Positions 21,370 to 29,950 of a stretch of 64,000 bases of DNA are shown here, in pieces. The notes below the pieces were generated by a model that did not search any database, was not told the origin of the DNA, and saw only the letters and a list, made by a program, of their open reading frames with translations. The first letter of the stretch is position 1, and every line of letters begins with the position of its first letter. The DNA comes from Salisaeta longa DSM 21114. GTDB lineage: Bacteria > Bacteroidota > Rhodothermia > Rhodothermales > Salinibacteraceae. The stretch is from the NCBI RefSeq assembly GCF_000419585.1, contig NZ_ATTH01000001.1, positions 1,572,005-1,636,004 on the forward strand. Reading direction: 5' to 3'. The translations under genes and the position numbers were made by a program.

Positions 21370-23982
21370 TCATCGGTCTGTGGTGCGTGTGAGCCCGAAG
21401 CGGTCGTAGCGGAAGGCGTGACCGGCGAATTGAAACCGGAATCCGCCGTCGAAGGCCTGTACATCGGTTGCGTCTTCGGTATCGGGCGGGCCGCCGAGTT
21501 GCCACTCGCTCACCGACAGCTCGGTAAGTGGTGTCTTTCCAAGGGGGCCCATCATCGCGTCAGGAAGCACGATGCGATGGGTGTTCTGCCCGAGGCGCGT
21601 CTTGATCTGGTCAAGCGCGTCCCCGAACAGCTCTTCGCCAAACGGCTGCGACCGGTCGTACGTGGCCAGGTCGTGCAGCATGCGGTCGGCGCTGGCCTTG
21701 CCCATGATGTGCTTCTGGTGGGCCGCCCATCGCTCGTCGCCCGCCGTTACGATCGCGCGCAACACCTCGGGATGGGTGGCGTGCTCCACGAGGCGGCGGT
21801 TGTCGTGCGGGATGTCCCACGCGCCGCCCGCTTCCAGCACCTGCCACGCAGCTTCCACCATGCGCAGGTCTTGGTAGACGGTGCCCAGGCCGTGCGGACC
21901 CTTCAGCGCCTTGCCCTCAGGCGTAAGGGCGGCGGTGAGATCGCGCCCTGCGGGGGTGAGGACGAGGCACCGGGCCGTAGCATATCCGTCGGGCCGCGGG
22001 CGGGTGTGGCGGTGCAACCGGCCGATGCGTTGCAAGAGCACATCCATCGGACAGAGGTCGGTGAGCAGCAGGTCCGCGTCGATGTCGAGAGACTGCTCCA
22101 CGGTCTGCGTAGCAACCACCACGCGGCCGTCGGCCGTAGAGCGCGCGTCTTTGCCGTACACCGCTTCGATGCGCCGGTCGAGCAGGCGGCGGTCGTCGGG
22201 GGCAAAGCGCGAGTGGTGCGGGGCGGGCGTGCCGTTGATGCCAAACAGCAATCCTGCATCGTCTGCCTCCGCTTCGAGGGCGCGCTGCACGGCCTTGCAG
22301 TCGTCCACCAGGTTGCGGATGATAAGCACGCGGGCGCCCTCGCGGGTGGCCTCCAGCGCTCGGCGGGCAATGGCCTGCGGGTCGTCGGCGATGGGCACAA
22401 GCGACGGCTCCACCGTTTTCTGTTGATCGGACGAGGCGGCGTGCGTTGCTTCGGGATGCTGGCGTGCGGCGTCGACGTGCGTCACGAGCGGATAGGCGGT
22501 GACGGTGGCGGCGTCCAGCGACGGCGTTTGCCCCGTGCCACCGGTGGCAAGATGCGTGCGGGCCGCGGCGCCCAGGGTGGCCGACATCAAGAGCGCGTGG
22601 CCGCCGGCCGACAGGTGCCGGTCGAGCACCCGGTCGGTGACGGCCGTCATGTACACGTCCGAGGCGTGCACCTCGTCGATCACCAGGAAGTGGCGCAGCA
22701 GCGCGGCGGCGCGCATGTGGGCGTGGCTGGCCTGCAGGGCCGAAAGCAGCACCTGATCGATGGTGCCCACGGCGATGGGTGCGGCGAGGTAGCGCTTCGA
22801 CGTTTCGGCCGCCCAGCCGCGATGCTCAATTTCGTCGTCCCAGCGCACCTTAAACCCCGGAAGGCGCGTGCCTTCGGTGTCATCGGCCTTCAGGTAGCCC
22901 GGCACGGCCTGCACCACGGGCGGGCGGCGGTCCTCGGGAAAGATGCGCCGCACGGTATCGGTTACGCGTTCATGGAGCTGCGTGGCGGCACTGCGGGTGG
23001 GAACGGCAAAGTAGAGCGCATCGACCTGCCCCGCCTGAAAGAGGCGCATGAAGCGCGCAAGGGCGGCCTCCGTCTTGCCCGACCCCGTGTCCGATTCCAG
23101 AATCGACAGGCTGCCGCTGTCGTGAATAGGCAGCGCCTGCACCGCCTCCTGCATCGGGTACGGGGTCCATCCCCCCAAGATCGGCCCAAAACCGACGGGC
23201 GCGTCCAACGCGCGGCGGGTCTGCTCGGCATCCAGAAACAGCGTGTCGACGGCCCGGTGGGCACAACGGCGGGCGCGCTCCATCGGGCGTTCTTCGGTGG
23301 CATAGTCGAAGAAGCGGGTGTCGGAGCCCATCCAGTCCGCCAGCGTCAGGACGCCGTTGAAGGCGTGCTGCAGCACGGGGGCATCGGGAAACGGACGGGC
23401 CTCGGTGAACGCCTTCGGAAACCAGCGCTGCGTGGCCGTCGCGAGTTGATGCAGACCGTCGGCAGGATCGCGGGCGTCGGTGGGGGCCCACAGCCGCTTG
23501 TCGAACGATTCTACAGGCACGGGCTTGCCGTGATGTCCCCACGTGGCAAGCAGAAAGTGCATCAGGGTCTCCCCCGTTGGATCGGCCGGAAACCATTCGG
23601 CCATTTCCACAATCGGCAACGGCTTTAGCCACCGCATGGGCTCCGGTGCGCTGAGGACGTTAACGATGGGCCGCACATGATCGGCCGTGGGCTTTGCATC
23701 GTGGGCAATGTTCTGGAAGCCGTGGTTGACTTTGCCGGCGTCGTGCAGCGCGGCAAAGACGCCCAGGCGCGCCACGTGCACGTCCGAAAGGGCCTCCCAG
23801 CCGATGAGCCGCGCCAGGCGATCGCGGAGAACCGTGCGGGTGAGCAACGCTTCGGTGGCGGCCGCCACATCCGCCGCGTGGGCAATGAGCGGATGCCATC
23901 CGGTGATAGTGCCGGTGGTGCGGTCGTTGTCCTTGTATTTGAGCTTGGCCCAGAACTGGCGGGGGTGGGGGGTACCGTGCAT
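21370..23982 (-). CDS. cas3: CRISPR nuclease-helicase Cas3, module B
   Basis: 870 residues with a complete set of motifs: HD residues His30/His35 (GWHPLIAH), His80-Asp81 (ALHDAGK), His150-His151 (WGHHG) and Asp216 (LADWMGSD); Walker A DTGSGKT at 298-304; DEVH at 436-439; MSAT; and QRIGRLHRHTR. It should therefore be active. Unlike cas3-A it does not touch its cse1: 566 bases with a palindrome and the vapB-like gene intervene. Separate promoters for cas3 and the Cascade operon are also the rule in E. coli. Upstream, 151 bases from its start, lies the second copy of the palindrome. GC is high (line 22021: 38 of 60). Confidence 0.96.
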   Translation of the reverse strand: MHGTPHPRQFWAKLKYKDNDRTTGTITGWHPLIAHAADVAAATEALLTRTVLRDRLARLIGWEALSDVHVARLGVFAALHDAGKVNHGFQNIAHDAKPTADHVRPIVNVLSAPEPMRWLKPLPIVEMAEWFPADPTGETLMHFLLATWGHHGKPVPVESFDKRLWAPTDARDPADGLHQLATATQRWFPKAFTEARPFPDAPVLQHAFNGVLTLADWMGSDTRFFDYATEERPMERARRCAHRAVDTLFLDAEQTRRALDAPVGFGPILGGWTPYPMQEAVQALPIHDSGSLSILESDTGSGKTEAALARFMRLFQAGQVDALYFAVPTRSAATQLHERVTDTVRRIFPEDRRPPVVQAVPGYLKADDTEGTRLPGFKVRWDDEIEHRGWAAETSKRYLAAPIAVGTIDQVLLSALQASHAHMRAAALLRHFLVIDEVHASDVYMTAVTDRVLDRHLSAGGHALLMSATLGAAARTHLATGGTGQTPSLDAATVTAYPLVTHVDAARQHPEATHAASSDQQKTVEPSLVPIADDPQAIARRALEATREGARVLIIRNLVDDCKAVQRALEAEADDAGLLFGINGTPAPHHSRFAPDDRRLLDRRIEAVYGKDARSTADGRVVVATQTVEQSLDIDADLLLTDLCPMDVLLQRIGRLHRHTRPRPDGYATARCLVLTPAGRDLTAALTPEGKALKGPHGLGTVYQDLRMVEAAWQVLEAGGAWDIPHDNRRLVEHATHPEVLRAIVTAGDERWAAHQKHIMGKASADRMLHDLATYDRSQPFGEELFGDALDQIKTRLGQNTHRIVLPDAMMGPLGKTPLTELSVSEWQLGGPPDTEDATDVQAFDGGFRFQFAGHAFRYDRFGLTRTTDR

Positions 23983-24133
23983 AGCAGGAATGGATTGGAG
24001 CAGAGGCGCGATGGAAAGACAACCGGGCGGTGCGAACGTAACGTCTCCGGTAGCATGCGAAATGCTTCCGTTGCTCGCGGCCCGCGGTTGTGGGTGTGAC
24101 GTGCTTCAACATAGCCGGCGTTCAGCAGCGAGG

Positions 24134-24150
24134 TGGACATTCGGTGTCCA
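24134..24150. promoter_or_regulatory. 17-bp palindrome upstream of cas3-B (putative operator)
   Basis: TGGACA-TTCGG-TGTCCA, with arms extended to 7 bases (GTGGACA/TGTCCAC, 24133-24151). It differs from the copy at 20883-20899 by one centre base. It lies between the DnaQ-like gene and cas3-B. The pairing of both copies with starts of module B transcription units suggests a common regulator. Confidence 0.65.
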
Positions 24151-24173
24151 CTTTGCCTGCAATGTAGCCCTCC

Positions 24174-24731
24174 TCACGGGGCCCACTGCATCCGTTGCAC
24201 GCCGGCTTCCCGTAGCGTGCGGAGTCCGAGTTGGTCGATGAGCGCCCAAAAGAGGGCCCGCGTCGCCCGCGCGTCGACCGGGGCGGTGTGCAAAGGGCCG
24301 CTGGGCGTGATCTGGAAGTGCGTGAGCAGCGTGCCGAGGCGATGGTTGGGCACCGGCAGGTTGGCCCGGCGGGCCAGCGCGAGCGTGTCGAGGCCCCAAA
24401 GCTGCGGGCCGCGCTGCCCGAGACGATCGGCTTCGCGCGCCACAAACCGCACATCAAAGGCCAGATGATGGCCCACCACCACGTGTTCACTGAGCGCGGC
24501 GAACAGCGCGTCAAGGTGACGGGCCAGCGCGGCATCGTAGCCGGATGCGGAGGGATCGGCCGTCCCGTGCAGCACCAATCCGCGATGATCCACCAGTGCC
24601 GTCTCGGTGATGCGCGCGCCGCGGTCGGGGCGCAAGCCGGTGGTCTCGATATCAAAGAAACGCAGCGGTGCAACCGATATCGGACCGTCGGCCCACGGGC
24701 TGTGCATGCGCATGCCATCGCTCCGGTGCAA
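24174..24731 (-). CDS. DnaQ-like DEDDh 3'-5' exonuclease
   Basis: A 185-residue protein with the full DEDDh set: ExoI 'FFDIETTGL' (Asp/Glu), ExoII 'HHLAFDVRFV' (Asp) and ExoIII 'HTAPVDARATRALF' (His/Asp). This matches the proofreading epsilon/RNase T superfamily; by length it is an exonuclease domain alone. It lies on the cas strand, 191 bases before cas3-B and 9 bases after the TPR gene stop. DnaQ domains fused to Cas2, or acting separately, are known to trim prespacers in type I-E adaptation, so a link to the locus is possible. It could equally be a general repair exonuclease. Start uncertain (24731, 24713 or 24707). Confidence 0.82.
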   Translation of the reverse strand: MHRSDGMRMHSPWADGPISVAPLRFFDIETTGLRPDRGARITETALVDHRGLVLHGTADPSASGYDAALARHLDALFAALSEHVVVGHHLAFDVRFVAREADRLGQRGPQLWGLDTLALARRANLPVPNHRLGTLLTHFQITPSGPLHTAPVDARATRALFWALIDQLGLRTLREAGVQRMQWAP

Positions 24732-24740
24732 CGCCGGAGG

Positions 24741-25481
24741 CTACACGTCGTCCAGCAGCTTCCGGGCGTCTTCCTTGTGCCGCGGATCATCCGGGTCCTT
24801 CACGGGCATCTGAAGGGCTATATTGAGGTGCTTGCGCGCCGGGTCTTCCTCGTCCATTTTCATGTACGTGCGCGCAAGCTCCACGTGATGAATAATTTTG
24901 TCTTCGAGGCGGATGGCCGTTTTGAAGTCGCGAACGGCTTGTTCAAACGATGCCTCGGGCAGGCCGCCGTACACGGTGCGCACAATAGCCCGCGAGAAAA
25001 AGCCGAGGTCCGCCACCTCACGGTTCCAGCGGGCGCGCACGTGGTACGCAGGGGCCAGGGTCGAATCGAGCGCGATGGCCCGATCCACGTGGGTCTTCAC
25101 CGCGCGCGACCGGCGGATGCGCTCGCCCGTTCCGGCATTCAGCGCCACGCGCCCCTGCGCAATCGCCAGGGCCAAGTGCGCATGCGCGTTCGATGAGTCG
25201 GCCGCAAGGGCTTGCTGTGCGGTCTCTAGCGCCTTGGCATACTGCTGCGCCTGTGCATCGCCCGACCGTTGCTCGCCAATGTCGACTTCGGTGAGGGCCT
25301 CCCGCCACAGCAGCGCCACCGCCGGGGGCCGTCCGGTCTGGGCCGTGTTAATGGTTTCGAGCGCTTCTTGGAACGCCCCGGCCTGCCGCAGGCTGTCGAT
25401 GGTGCTTAGCGGAAGCGCTTGCGCGTGTGCGGCACCCACGCACGCGATGCTTAAAACGAAAGAGAGCAAGAGACGTCGCAT
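24741..25481 (-). CDS. Secreted TPR-repeat protein
   Basis: A 246-residue protein with a clear signal peptide (MRRLLLSFVLSIACVGAAHAQA) followed by repeated helix pairs of tetratricopeptide type: 'ALETAQQALAADSSNAHAHL', 'AIALDSTLAPAYHVRARWN', 'AVRDFKTAIRLEDKIIHHVE', and 'PARKHLNIALQMPVKDPDD'. TPRs hold protein partners; a periplasmic scaffold or assembly role is likely but the partner is unknown. It ends 9 bases before the DnaQ-like gene, so the two may be co-transcribed. Confidence 0.8.
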   Translation of the reverse strand: MRRLLLSFVLSIACVGAAHAQALPLSTIDSLRQAGAFQEALETINTAQTGRPPAVALLWREALTEVDIGEQRSGDAQAQQYAKALETAQQALAADSSNAHAHLALAIAQGRVALNAGTGERIRRSRAVKTHVDRAIALDSTLAPAYHVRARWNREVADLGFFSRAIVRTVYGGLPEASFEQAVRDFKTAIRLEDKIIHHVELARTYMKMDEEDPARKHLNIALQMPVKDPDDPRHKEDARKLLDDV

Positions 25482-25550
25482 ATGCGGCCAGCAATCGATT
25501 GTGGAAGGCGGTGAAGGCCCGGCAGGGAAAAGGTTCGGGCGGCCTAGCAG

Positions 25551-25919
25551 CTACGCGGCGCGGTTCATGTTGGGCGGCGGCGTGGGCGAGGGAAGCGCGG
25601 GCGACGCGAGCACGTCATGATCCAGCAGATCGCTCACGCAGCAGTGCCAGCGCCCGGCGCTTCGTTTGAGCTGTAGCGGAACGCGCCGGTCGTTCTGCAG
25701 CCGCAACATAAAGTTGACATCGTCCAGTCCGCCCCACCACCGGGTGCTTTCGACCCGGTCGAGCGCCACGCATTCACGATACCGCCCGCGCCACGTCCAC
25801 CCGGTAATGATGATGCGATCGGAGTAGAGGTAGGCGCGCCCCCAAAACAACGACTGATTGGGTACATCGCACGGCGACACGAGCAACGGTTCATCGGATA
25901 CGACGCGCTGCATATGCAC
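25551..25919 (-). CDS. Hypothetical protein, 122 residues
   Basis: No family recognised. The chain begins MHMQRVVSDEPLLVSPCDVP, is rich in Trp, Arg and beta-prone segments ('LYSDRIIITGWTWRGRYREC', 'FMLRLQNDRRVPLQL'), and ends in a Pro-rich tail. The pattern of short strands and 'drve..rWWGGLDDVNF' could be a PH-like barrel, but that is only an impression. A TPR gene is downstream and a DUF4230 gene upstream, all on the minus strand. Confidence 0.55.
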   Translation of the reverse strand: MHMQRVVSDEPLLVSPCDVPNQSLFWGRAYLYSDRIIITGWTWRGRYRECVALDRVESTRWWGGLDDVNFMLRLQNDRRVPLQLKRSAGRWHCCVSDLLDHDVLASPALPSPTPPPNMNRAA

Positions 25920-26037
25920 GGATGAGTCGTTAGAAGATTGTCCCCCGGAACCTGCCAGAAAGTACAGGTCCTACGTGTTGGTGTCAAGTTTCTGCGAGAA
26001 GTATTCCATAACCGCCGCCCCAAGCGTTAAGAAATCA

Positions 26038-26817
26038 TCAAGGCGTCGGGTGTAGACTGCTGTCGGACGGAGTCTCGGGGGCGTGCAGCGTGAGGTCGTT
26101 GCGGATTTGAAAGCGGAACGTGGGCGTGTCGATACCGGCTGCGCGCAGGGCTGGCGTGAGCATCTGCTGCACGGCCTGTGCGGTGTTAATGCGCGGCTGC
26201 GTGGCTTGCTGAAGGTGCCGGCGGGCTTGCTTTTCGAAGGCCGGCTGCAGCGTACGCAGCGCGCGTGCCTTCACCGAGTCGGTTGCGGCGGTCGAAGCGA
26301 GCTGCATCCAGCCCGTGGCGGTGGTGCGCATCTTCATCTGCCCCAGGTGCGGCTCAACCGCATGCACCGTAAGCGGCGGCAGCTCCACCACGATGCGGCC
26401 GTCGGGTGCCACATCGATCATGTCGGCCGAGAGCTGTTGCACGTTGAAGCCGTACGACACCGTGCCCGGCACGCGCACCGTCGCCTGCGTGGTGCCCTGA
26501 TCCCAGTCGAAGCTTGGGGCCCAGGCGCGCACCGCGTTGAAGAACCACGGCGCGACGCTCGCGGTGCGCTGCACGGTCTGCTCCACCGTAATGTCGAGCT
26601 GCCCCGTCACCAAAAACGACGCGGGCGTCTCCTCCTGAAGCGTTGTAATCACAGTGCGCTCCACCGTCGCGGCCCCGGGCGGCACCTGCCACACCGCCAC
26701 GGCAACGGCCACAAGCAGCCCCACCACCACACCGCCCCAGGCCGCAATCTTCTGACGGGCCGTCCACGGCGAGCGGCCGGTAGCGTCGTTGGTAGAAGGA
26801 GACGCAGAATCACTCAT
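26038..26817 (-). CDS. DUF4230 family membrane-anchored protein
   Basis: A 259-residue protein starting at MSDSASPSTNDA (26817). One N-terminal membrane helix, about 23-44 ('AAWGGVVVGLLVAVAVAVW'), is followed by a soluble domain with 'VERTVITTLQEETPASFLVTG' split in two strands and later 'VSYGFNVQQLSADMIDVAP.GRIVVELPPLTVHAV', characteristic of DUF4230. The family is widespread; its function is unknown. It lies 85 bases after an EamA gene on the same strand. Confidence 0.75.
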   Translation of the reverse strand: MSDSASPSTNDATGRSPWTARQKIAAWGGVVVGLLVAVAVAVWQVPPGAATVERTVITTLQEETPASFLVTGQLDITVEQTVQRTASVAPWFFNAVRAWAPSFDWDQGTTQATVRVPGTVSYGFNVQQLSADMIDVAPDGRIVVELPPLTVHAVEPHLGQMKMRTTATGWMQLASTAATDSVKARALRTLQPAFEKQARRHLQQATQPRINTAQAVQQMLTPALRAAGIDTPTFRFQIRNDLTLHAPETPSDSSLHPTP

Positions 26818-26902
26818 GGGCGGGGGGCTGTCTGAATCGTGGTACGCGGGACGCATACGGACCGCCGGTGCAATCGCTCCCCACGGACTCCGTACGGCCC
26901 GG

Positions 26903-27769
26903 CTACCAGCCCAGCAGCGCCAGCGCCCCCACCGCCGCCGCCAGTCCCCAGCGGTTGAAGCGCGTTAGGCGCTCGCCCCACGTCCACACGCCCAGCAGGG
27001 TGGCGCCCAGCACAATGGCAATGTTGTTGACCGGAAAGACGAGCGTGCCGGGCAGCCGGTTTAGCGCGGCAAGCAGAAACTCCAGCGATCCATAGTTGAT
27101 GATGCCGAGCAGCACGCCCCAGCCCAGCGCGCGCCGCGTGGGCCAGCGGCCGTGCCGCCAGCCGCGCCACGCCACAATGGCGAGTCCCACCAGAAAGGCC
27201 ACGCCAAAGGAAAGCAGCAGAAAGAGGGTGCGGCTGTTGTGCGCGCCGAACCATTCCTCGAACGCCTTCATGGAGATGTCGACCGCCCCGCCCAGCAGAA
27301 AGGTGAACAGCAGCACGAGCGAGACGCGCGCGGCCGACGCGTCGGGCCCTTCGTCTTGGGGCCGGTGCGACAGCAAGAAGAACGCGCCGCTTGCAATGAC
27401 CATCCCCACGAGTTGCGCGGGCGACGGGGGTTCGTGCCAGACGAGCCACGAGGCCACAAACGGCAGCACCACCGACACGCGCATGACGCCCACCGCCAGC
27501 GAGAGCCCCGCGACGTCCGTAGCCCACGAGAGCATGAAGAAGCCGCCGATGAGGAGCGCGCCCGTCGCCAGGCTCATGGCCACCAGCGCCGGCGACCACG
27601 TGAGCGCCCCGGCCGACGCCCCGCCGCCGCTCAACAGCACGAGCGCTACCCCCACCGCCGCCCCGTAGTTGATGGCTACCAGGGCCACACGATCGACGCG
27701 GCCACCGGTGTGCTTAAACACCACACCGATGGCAATGCTACAGAAAATTGCAGCCGCAAGATAGGCCAT
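26903..27769 (-). CDS. EamA-family (DMT superfamily) transporter
   Basis: 288 residues with about ten hydrophobic helices, starting MAYLAAAIFCSIAIGVVFKH, and two halves of similar design. 'GSLEFLLAALNRLPGTLVFPVNNIAIVLGATLLGVWTWGERL' is the typical second EamA half-end, where a conserved Glu sits in the ninth helix. DMT carriers export or import small metabolites; the substrate cannot be told from sequence. High GC, single gene on the minus strand. Confidence 0.82.
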   Translation of the reverse strand: MAYLAAAIFCSIAIGVVFKHTGGRVDRVALVAINYGAAVGVALVLLSGGGASAGALTWSPALVAMSLATGALLIGGFFMLSWATDVAGLSLAVGVMRVSVVLPFVASWLVWHEPPSPAQLVGMVIASGAFFLLSHRPQDEGPDASAARVSLVLLFTFLLGGAVDISMKAFEEWFGAHNSRTLFLLLSFGVAFLVGLAIVAWRGWRHGRWPTRRALGWGVLLGIINYGSLEFLLAALNRLPGTLVFPVNNIAIVLGATLLGVWTWGERLTRFNRWGLAAAVGALALLGW

Positions 27770-27864
27770 GAACCCACAGGTCGCTTCCGGATATTGGGTG
27801 CTGCGGTACGGAAGATCCGGAGCCTAGATGTGCGGTTGGACGAAAATTCGTGCAGACGGGTGCG

Positions 27865-28734
27865 TTAGGGCATTTGCCGCCGGGCACGGTCGTGCGCCCA
27901 ATCGTTAAGCGACCAGTCGTACGGGCGATATGTCACGGTGTAGCGCGCCTTGCGAAGCGCGGCGCGCCGCGGACCGCGCATGTACGGCGCAAGAAAGCGC
28001 TGCACGGCCGCCGGTGATCCGCCAAAGTCTTCTTGAAACCACAGAAAGAGTTTTGAAAGCTGGAGCGTATCGCTAACGGACGGCCGCGGGATGCGGTTTT
28101 TGGTGGAATCGCGCAGAAAACGCTGTGCTTGCGCCGCCAGCTGTGCGTCGAGGCGCGCAGCCGTGTAGGCCCTGCGCCGCAGCGGCGGACAACTCATCGC
28201 GGCGCATACCAGCGCAAAGTGGATGCGTGGTTCGCTGAATCGCGTACGGATGATGCCGTGCTCAATCTCGTTGAGCGACCGCGGCGCGCCCGCCACGCGG
28301 CCTACCGTGCGCTCAAACGGTCCATGCGTCCTCCCCGCGGTATTAGATGGCGGAAGGTCGCGCAAGCTCGTAATCGGGTAATGCCGGAGCACCAAGCGCA
28401 AGGTGAGCGCATTGTACGCGTTGATCCAAAAGGCCAGTTGCTGCGCGCGGCTCATGTGAGACGTATCGGCGCGAGCCAAAACCTGCAGATAGGGCGCGAG
28501 CGTCGTTTGCTGCACCTGTCGAAGCCCGGCGTAGTCCACACGGCCGCTGCTGTCCACATACGCCTGCAAGAGCCGGGTAAACGGAGCATGGTCTATAGTT
28601 GTCGCCGGGCGACCGACCGCCGGCGCCGGCTGACCGAAGGCACCGCCGCTGCTCGTCCATCCGAAAAGCAACATCATCAGGATAGCATACAGCGCATCAG
28701 CGCTTTCCGGCACCCCGTGGTTGATTTGCTGCAT
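27865..28734 (-). CDS. DUF547 domain protein, secreted
   Basis: 289 residues. A hydrophobic stretch near the N-terminus (about 16-35) suggests export; the later Met at about 20 is another start. The DUF547 core runs from about 95 to 230: 'RAQQLAFWINAYNALTLRLVL', 'HGIIRTRFSEPRIHFALVCAAMSCPPLR', and 'AQRFLRDSTKN'. The conserved 'FWINaYNal' and 'HfalvCaa.sCP' motifs with a Cys pair are the family marks. Biochemical function is unknown in bacteria. Confidence 0.85.
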   Translation of the reverse strand: MQQINHGVPESADALYAILMMLLFGWTSSGGAFGQPAPAVGRPATTIDHAPFTRLLQAYVDSSGRVDYAGLRQVQQTTLAPYLQVLARADTSHMSRAQQLAFWINAYNALTLRLVLRHYPITSLRDLPPSNTAGRTHGPFERTVGRVAGAPRSLNEIEHGIIRTRFSEPRIHFALVCAAMSCPPLRRRAYTAARLDAQLAAQAQRFLRDSTKNRIPRPSVSDTLQLSKLFLWFQEDFGGSPAAVQRFLAPYMRGPRRAALRKARYTVTYRPYDWSLNDWAHDRARRQMP

Positions 28735-28881
28735 TATGCAGGTTGGATCGCATTCAGTTGCAAACGTCCAGGGGTTCTGTCACGCCGCGGCATGCGCACG
28801 CACGCCTTTCCTGGCAGATACGACCTTCTGTGCACGCCCCGCATCCATCGTTACATCAGCGCCTCACGGTGGGGTAGGCGC

Positions 28882-29460
28882 CTACGCCTGGGCAGCGTTG
28901 TACTCCGGCGCCAGCAGCCCATAGCTCTCCTTGTCCCAGTATGCACCGTCGCGGTAGAGGTAATCGCGGGCCGTGCCTTCTTTTGTGAAGCCCATGCCCT
29001 CCACCAGGTCGCGCCAGGCCGTGTTGTACTCAAACGTCTCCGCCCGCACGCGGTGCAGGTTCAGGCGATCGAAGCACACATCCAAGAGCAAGCCCATCGA
29101 CTCGCGTCCGTACCCTTCGCCCCAGTACGAGCGATTGCCAATGGTAAGGCCCACCAGGGCGTGCGCGTGGTGCGGGTTGATACGCCCAATGTATGCAACG
29201 CCCACCAGCTTATCGCCCACGTGGACTTCAAAGTCGCGGTGGCCGGGCGAGGGGGCGTCGCACATCTGTTCGAAGCGCTTTTTGAACGCCCCAAAGCTCT
29301 CTTCCTCGTACGGAATCTCGCTGTCCAGGCGGTTGAGCTCCGGGTCGTTATTCCAGCGGAAGTGGGTGTAGATGTTTTCGCGTTGCAGCGGCTCAAAGTG
29401 TACGCGGCGGCCACGAATGGGCAGCAGTTGCGACACCGAGGGGAGTACTTGGATTTCCAT
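28882..29460 (-). CDS. GNAT family N-acetyltransferase (RimJ/RimL-like)
   Basis: 192 residues from MEIQVLPSVSQLLPIRGRRV (29460). It transfers acetyl from acetyl-CoA to an amine. The acetyl-CoA loop appears as 'NRSYWGEGYGRESMGLLLD' (Q/RxxGxG/A form), preceded by 'GDKLVGVAYIGRI' and followed by 'LNLHRVRAETFEYNTAWRDLVEGMGFTKEG', which matches the RimJ/RimL group. Substrate unknown. A 14-bp palindrome (29469-29482) lies 8 bases upstream of the start codon and is likely an operator. Confidence 0.85.
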   Translation of the reverse strand: MEIQVLPSVSQLLPIRGRRVHFEPLQRENIYTHFRWNNDPELNRLDSEIPYEEESFGAFKKRFEQMCDAPSPGHRDFEVHVGDKLVGVAYIGRINPHHAHALVGLTIGNRSYWGEGYGRESMGLLLDVCFDRLNLHRVRAETFEYNTAWRDLVEGMGFTKEGTARDYLYRDGAYWDKESYGLLAPEYNAAQA

Positions 29461-29468
29461 AAGCGTTT

Positions 29469-29482
29469 CGGAAGCGCTTCCG
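29469..29482. promoter_or_regulatory. Palindrome CGGAAGCGCTTCCG (LacI-type operator)
   Basis: A perfect 14-base palindrome with the AAGCGCTT centre common to LacI/GalR-family operators, just upstream of the GNAT gene. Two related sites at 29785-29794 and 29885-29895 lie in the same intergenic region, toward the GH31 gene. Confidence 0.6.
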
Positions 29483-29784
29483 AACGTAGATGAGGAAGAA
29501 AACGAGGGCGAGGGGGATGAGCCCCGTGGGTGCACGTGCTTCTCTGGAATGCAAGATGCCGAAGAATCGTTTCGCCTTCGCAGGACGTCCGACGCATGCG
29601 CCAGACGCACGAACGCGCAACCCGGCATGCAGCTCGCACTACTGCATCTTACAACAAATGGCATGCCGCGTATCATCTATTGGCGCACCTGCGTGGCAAG
29701 TCATTGAACGCGGCGGCGCTCGTTGCGCTTTGCCCGATCTGGCGTGGGATCGCTCCTTCGTTTTTGCACAAACAGCATATTTTG

Positions 29785-29794
29785 GAAGCGCTTC
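29785..29794. promoter_or_regulatory. GAAGCGCTTC palindrome upstream of the GH31 gene
   Basis: A perfect 10-base palindrome within TTTGGAAGCGCTTCTATCG, 157 bases before the GH31 start. Same centre as the site at 29469. Probable LacI-family operator for the sugar cluster. Confidence 0.55.
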
Positions 29795-29884
29795 TATCGT
29801 AATACACGCATTACACAAAAGCCCTTCCACGCCGTAGAAGCCCACTGTGCCCCTTGCGAAAGTACACATCGGCACCTACTTTCC

Positions 29885-29895
29885 GAAGCGCTTTC
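29885..29895. promoter_or_regulatory. GAAGCGCTTTC site upstream of the GH31 gene
   Basis: AAGCGCTT centre with flanks CCG and TC, 56 bases before the GH31 start codon, about 100 bases from the previous site. Spacing of about ten helical turns would allow looping by a tetrameric LacI-type repressor (inference). Confidence 0.5.
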
Positions 29896-29950
29896 AAGGC
29901 CATGGCTTCGGAAGATCGTGTACCCACTGCGGATCAACAACAGACGCTCA

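Noticed and set aside
21012-21464. Minus-strand frame MDNIPKRVAQLISGTMAQTT... in the cas3-B/cse1-B gap
   Set aside because: It runs into cas3-B and across the antitoxin-like gene, with an Arg/Pro-rich second half typical of shadow frames. The RHH match on the plus strand is far better.
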